Below, in pieces: positions 5,822 to 6,834 of a stretch of 6,834 bases of DNA. Position numbers and translations under genes: made by a program. This DNA comes from DASRJX01 sp035649235 (GTDB lineage Bacteria; Acidobacteriota; Polarisedimenticolia; Gp22-AA2): contig DASRJX010000139.1 of NCBI GenBank assembly GCA_035649235.1, positions 1 to 6,834 on the forward strand, read 5' to 3'. Below the pieces are notes generated by a model. That model saw only the letters and a program-made list of their open reading frames with translations. It searched no databases and was not told the origin of the DNA. Positions within the stretch are counted from its first letter, which is position 1, and each line of letters begins with the position of its first letter.

Positions 5822-6687
5822 GCGCCGATCGCGCCGACGACAAGCAGGTCCACGACACGCTGGCGTCGTTGCTCCCATGGTTCGTCGGCGGAAGCCTGGA
5901 CGAAGAGCAGGCCAGGCGCGTCGCCGAGCACCTGGAAGCCTGCGGCGACTGCCGCGGCGAGGCCGCGGCCCTGGCCTCGATGCGTGACAGTCTGCGGCTG
6001 GAGGATCGCACCGAGCACATCGAAGCGACCGACCTGGTCGACTGGGAGGCAGGGGAGAAGACCGACCCGGCGCGCGCCGATCGCATCACGCAGCACCTCC
6101 GTGAATGCTCCGCGTGCCGTGAGGATTACGAGGCGCTCGTCGCCGCCGGCCGCGCGAGCGAGGATGCGCGGGACGAGGAGATGCCGCCGGCGGTGGTCCC
6201 GGGGCCTGCCTGGCGGCGACCGCGCATCCGGACGCTGGCCGCCCTGGCGGCGGCCGCCGCCATCCTCGCCGCGGTAGCCGTGCCCGTGATCCGCGCGCTG
6301 CGAGCGATTCAACCCACTCCGGAGGAGCAGCAACGCCCGACCGCGATCACGACGGTCACGCTGTCGCCTTCGCAGCGCGGCGCGGAAGGACCTGCGAGCC
6401 TGCCTGGAAACGGCCCCTGGTCGATCGATGTCCTGCTGCCGTTCGGCGCCGCCGAGGGAGTCTATGAAGTGGCGATCCTCGAGGAGGGTGGCGCGGCCGT
6501 ACCCTCCCTCGGCGGACGGGCCGAGGGAGGGCGCGACGCCCGCCTGCGGGTGATGGTGCCTTCGCTGCCGCGCCGCGGGCGCTACATCCTGCGTCTTCTC
6601 CCGCCGGGCTCCGGCGCAGCCCCCTACCTCTACTTTTTTCTCTGGCAGCACGACCCGGCGGCGCCTGAAGGGCAGGCCCCACGGTGA
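5818..6687 (+). CDS. Anti-sigma factor with two zf-HC2 modules and an extracytoplasmic domain
   Basis: The frame stays open through the sigma gene; GTG 5818 is the start of choice because GGGAGG lies seven bases upstream and the GTGA overlap couples it to the sigma gene. The 289-residue product begins with a zf-HC2-type module (about 11-55) with His38-x3-Cys42-x2-Cys45. A second copy (about 69-110) has His93-x3-Cys97-x2-Cys100. Such modules bind zinc and clamp the sigma factor. An acidic/proline linker leads to one hydrophobic helix (about 138-160), flanked by arginines before it and VIRALR after it. The outer part (about 160-289) has alternating hydrophobic strands, including WSIDVLLPF, GVYEVAILEEGG and GRYILRLLPP, suggesting a beta-sandwich sensing or binding domain. 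The cytosolic modules would hold the sigma factor until an envelope signal releases it; this is inferred from the family. The stop overlaps the next start. Confidence 0.88.
   Translation: MSADRADDKQVHDTLASLLPWFVGGSLDEEQARRVAEHLEACGDCRGEAAALASMRDSLRLEDRTEHIEATDLVDWEAGEKTDPARADRITQHLRECSACREDYEALVAAGRASEDARDEEMPPAVVPGPAWRRPRIRTLAALAAAAAILAAVAVPVIRALRAIQPTPEEQQRPTAITTVTLSPSQRGAEGPASLPGNGPWSIDVLLPFGAAEGVYEVAILEEGGAAVPSLGGRAEGGRDARLRVMVPSLPRRGRYILRLLPPGSGAAPYLYFFLWQHDPAAPEGQAPR
6502..6531. repeat. Perfect 12-bp hairpin inside the anti-sigma gene
   Basis: CCCTCCCTCGGC (6502-6513) is the exact reverse complement of GCCGAGGGAGGG (6520-6531), with loop GGACGG between. It encodes a Gly/Ser/Pro-rich loop between predicted strands of the extracytoplasmic domain. 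The stem is almost wholly G-C, so the RNA hairpin would be very stable. No T-run follows, so it is not a standard terminator. Confidence 0.8.
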
Positions 6688-6834
6688 GGCGGCCGTTCGG
6701 CGGCCTTCTGGCGGCCGCGCTCGTGCTCGCTCCGGGACCGGCCGCACCGGCGCGGGGGGCCGGCACGGCTGACGCGCCAGGCGTGACGGCGCAGGCGCCC
6801 GCTGCGGTCCCGGCGCCGCCGGCGGATCGGGCGG
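6684..6834 (+). CDS. Exported protein of unknown function (3' end cut by window)
   Basis: GTG 6684 overlaps the anti-sigma stop as GTGA and opens a frame with no stop to the window end (50 full codons seen). The product starts M-R-R followed by a hydrophobic stretch (about 5-16, FGGLLAAALVLA) and a small-residue region (PGPAAPARGAG), as in a Sec signal peptide with a likely signal-peptidase-I site near residues 19-26. There is no cysteine in this part, so it is not an obvious lipoprotein. After that comes Ala/Pro-rich sequence with no recognisable domain. In comparable sigma/zf-HC2 operons of Acidobacteria-like genomes the third gene often encodes a TPR or CHAT-domain protein; that is only a possibility here. 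The coupling to the anti-sigma gene is the main evidence that the frame is real. Confidence 0.65.
   Translation, partial: MRRPFGGLLAAALVLAPGPAAPARGAGTADAPGVTAQAPAAVPAPPADRA

Noticed and set aside
5656..6747. A long minus-strand frame opposite the sigma and anti-sigma genes
   Set aside because: The plus strand carries clear sigma and zf-HC2 motifs with coupled starts; the reverse frame has only biased composition.

Overview
The window is a compact, very GC-rich bacterial chromosome segment. All eight recognisable genes lie on the + strand, mostly with overlaps or gaps of 10 nt or less. High GC, the pairing of an ECF sigma factor with a two-zinc-finger membrane anti-sigma, and the gene mix would fit Acidobacteriota or a similar soil or sediment lineage. 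No rRNA, tRNA or marker gene confirms this, so the taxonomic guess is weak. There is no CRISPR array, insertion sequence, integrase or tRNA.

Region 1 (1-491) is the 3' part of a YdeI/OmpD-associated family gene, cut by the window start and visibly less GC-rich than the rest. A short leader (492-546) with a small inverted repeat separates it from the next block.

Region 2 (547-4987) looks like one five-gene operon. It encodes a rhodanese-metallo-beta-lactamase fusion resembling persulfide dioxygenases, a TusA sulfur carrier, a DsrE2-like protein, a membrane sensor histidine kinase with no response regulator beside it, and a J-domain co-chaperone with half of the usual DnaJ zinc-finger region. 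The first three genes resemble the rhd-tusA-dsrE2 sulfur-transfer cassette known from sulfur-metabolising prokaryotes. A plausible flow is rhodanese or persulfide substrate to TusA Cys14 to DsrE2-like Cys145, with the metallo-beta-lactamase domain oxidising persulfide. The attached kinase and co-chaperone are the unusual part.

Region 3 (4988-5221) is the only sizeable gap. It holds a hairpin, a set of GTGTCGC/GCGACAC repeats and a plausible TATATT promoter element ahead of the second operon.

Region 4 (5222-6834) is a second, translationally coupled operon: an ECF-type sigma factor, an anti-sigma factor with two zf-HC2 modules, one membrane helix and a C-terminal extracytoplasmic domain, and the beginning of a secreted or lipid-free exported protein that runs off the window. 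This looks like a cell-envelope signalling module whose output or partner is the truncated third gene.
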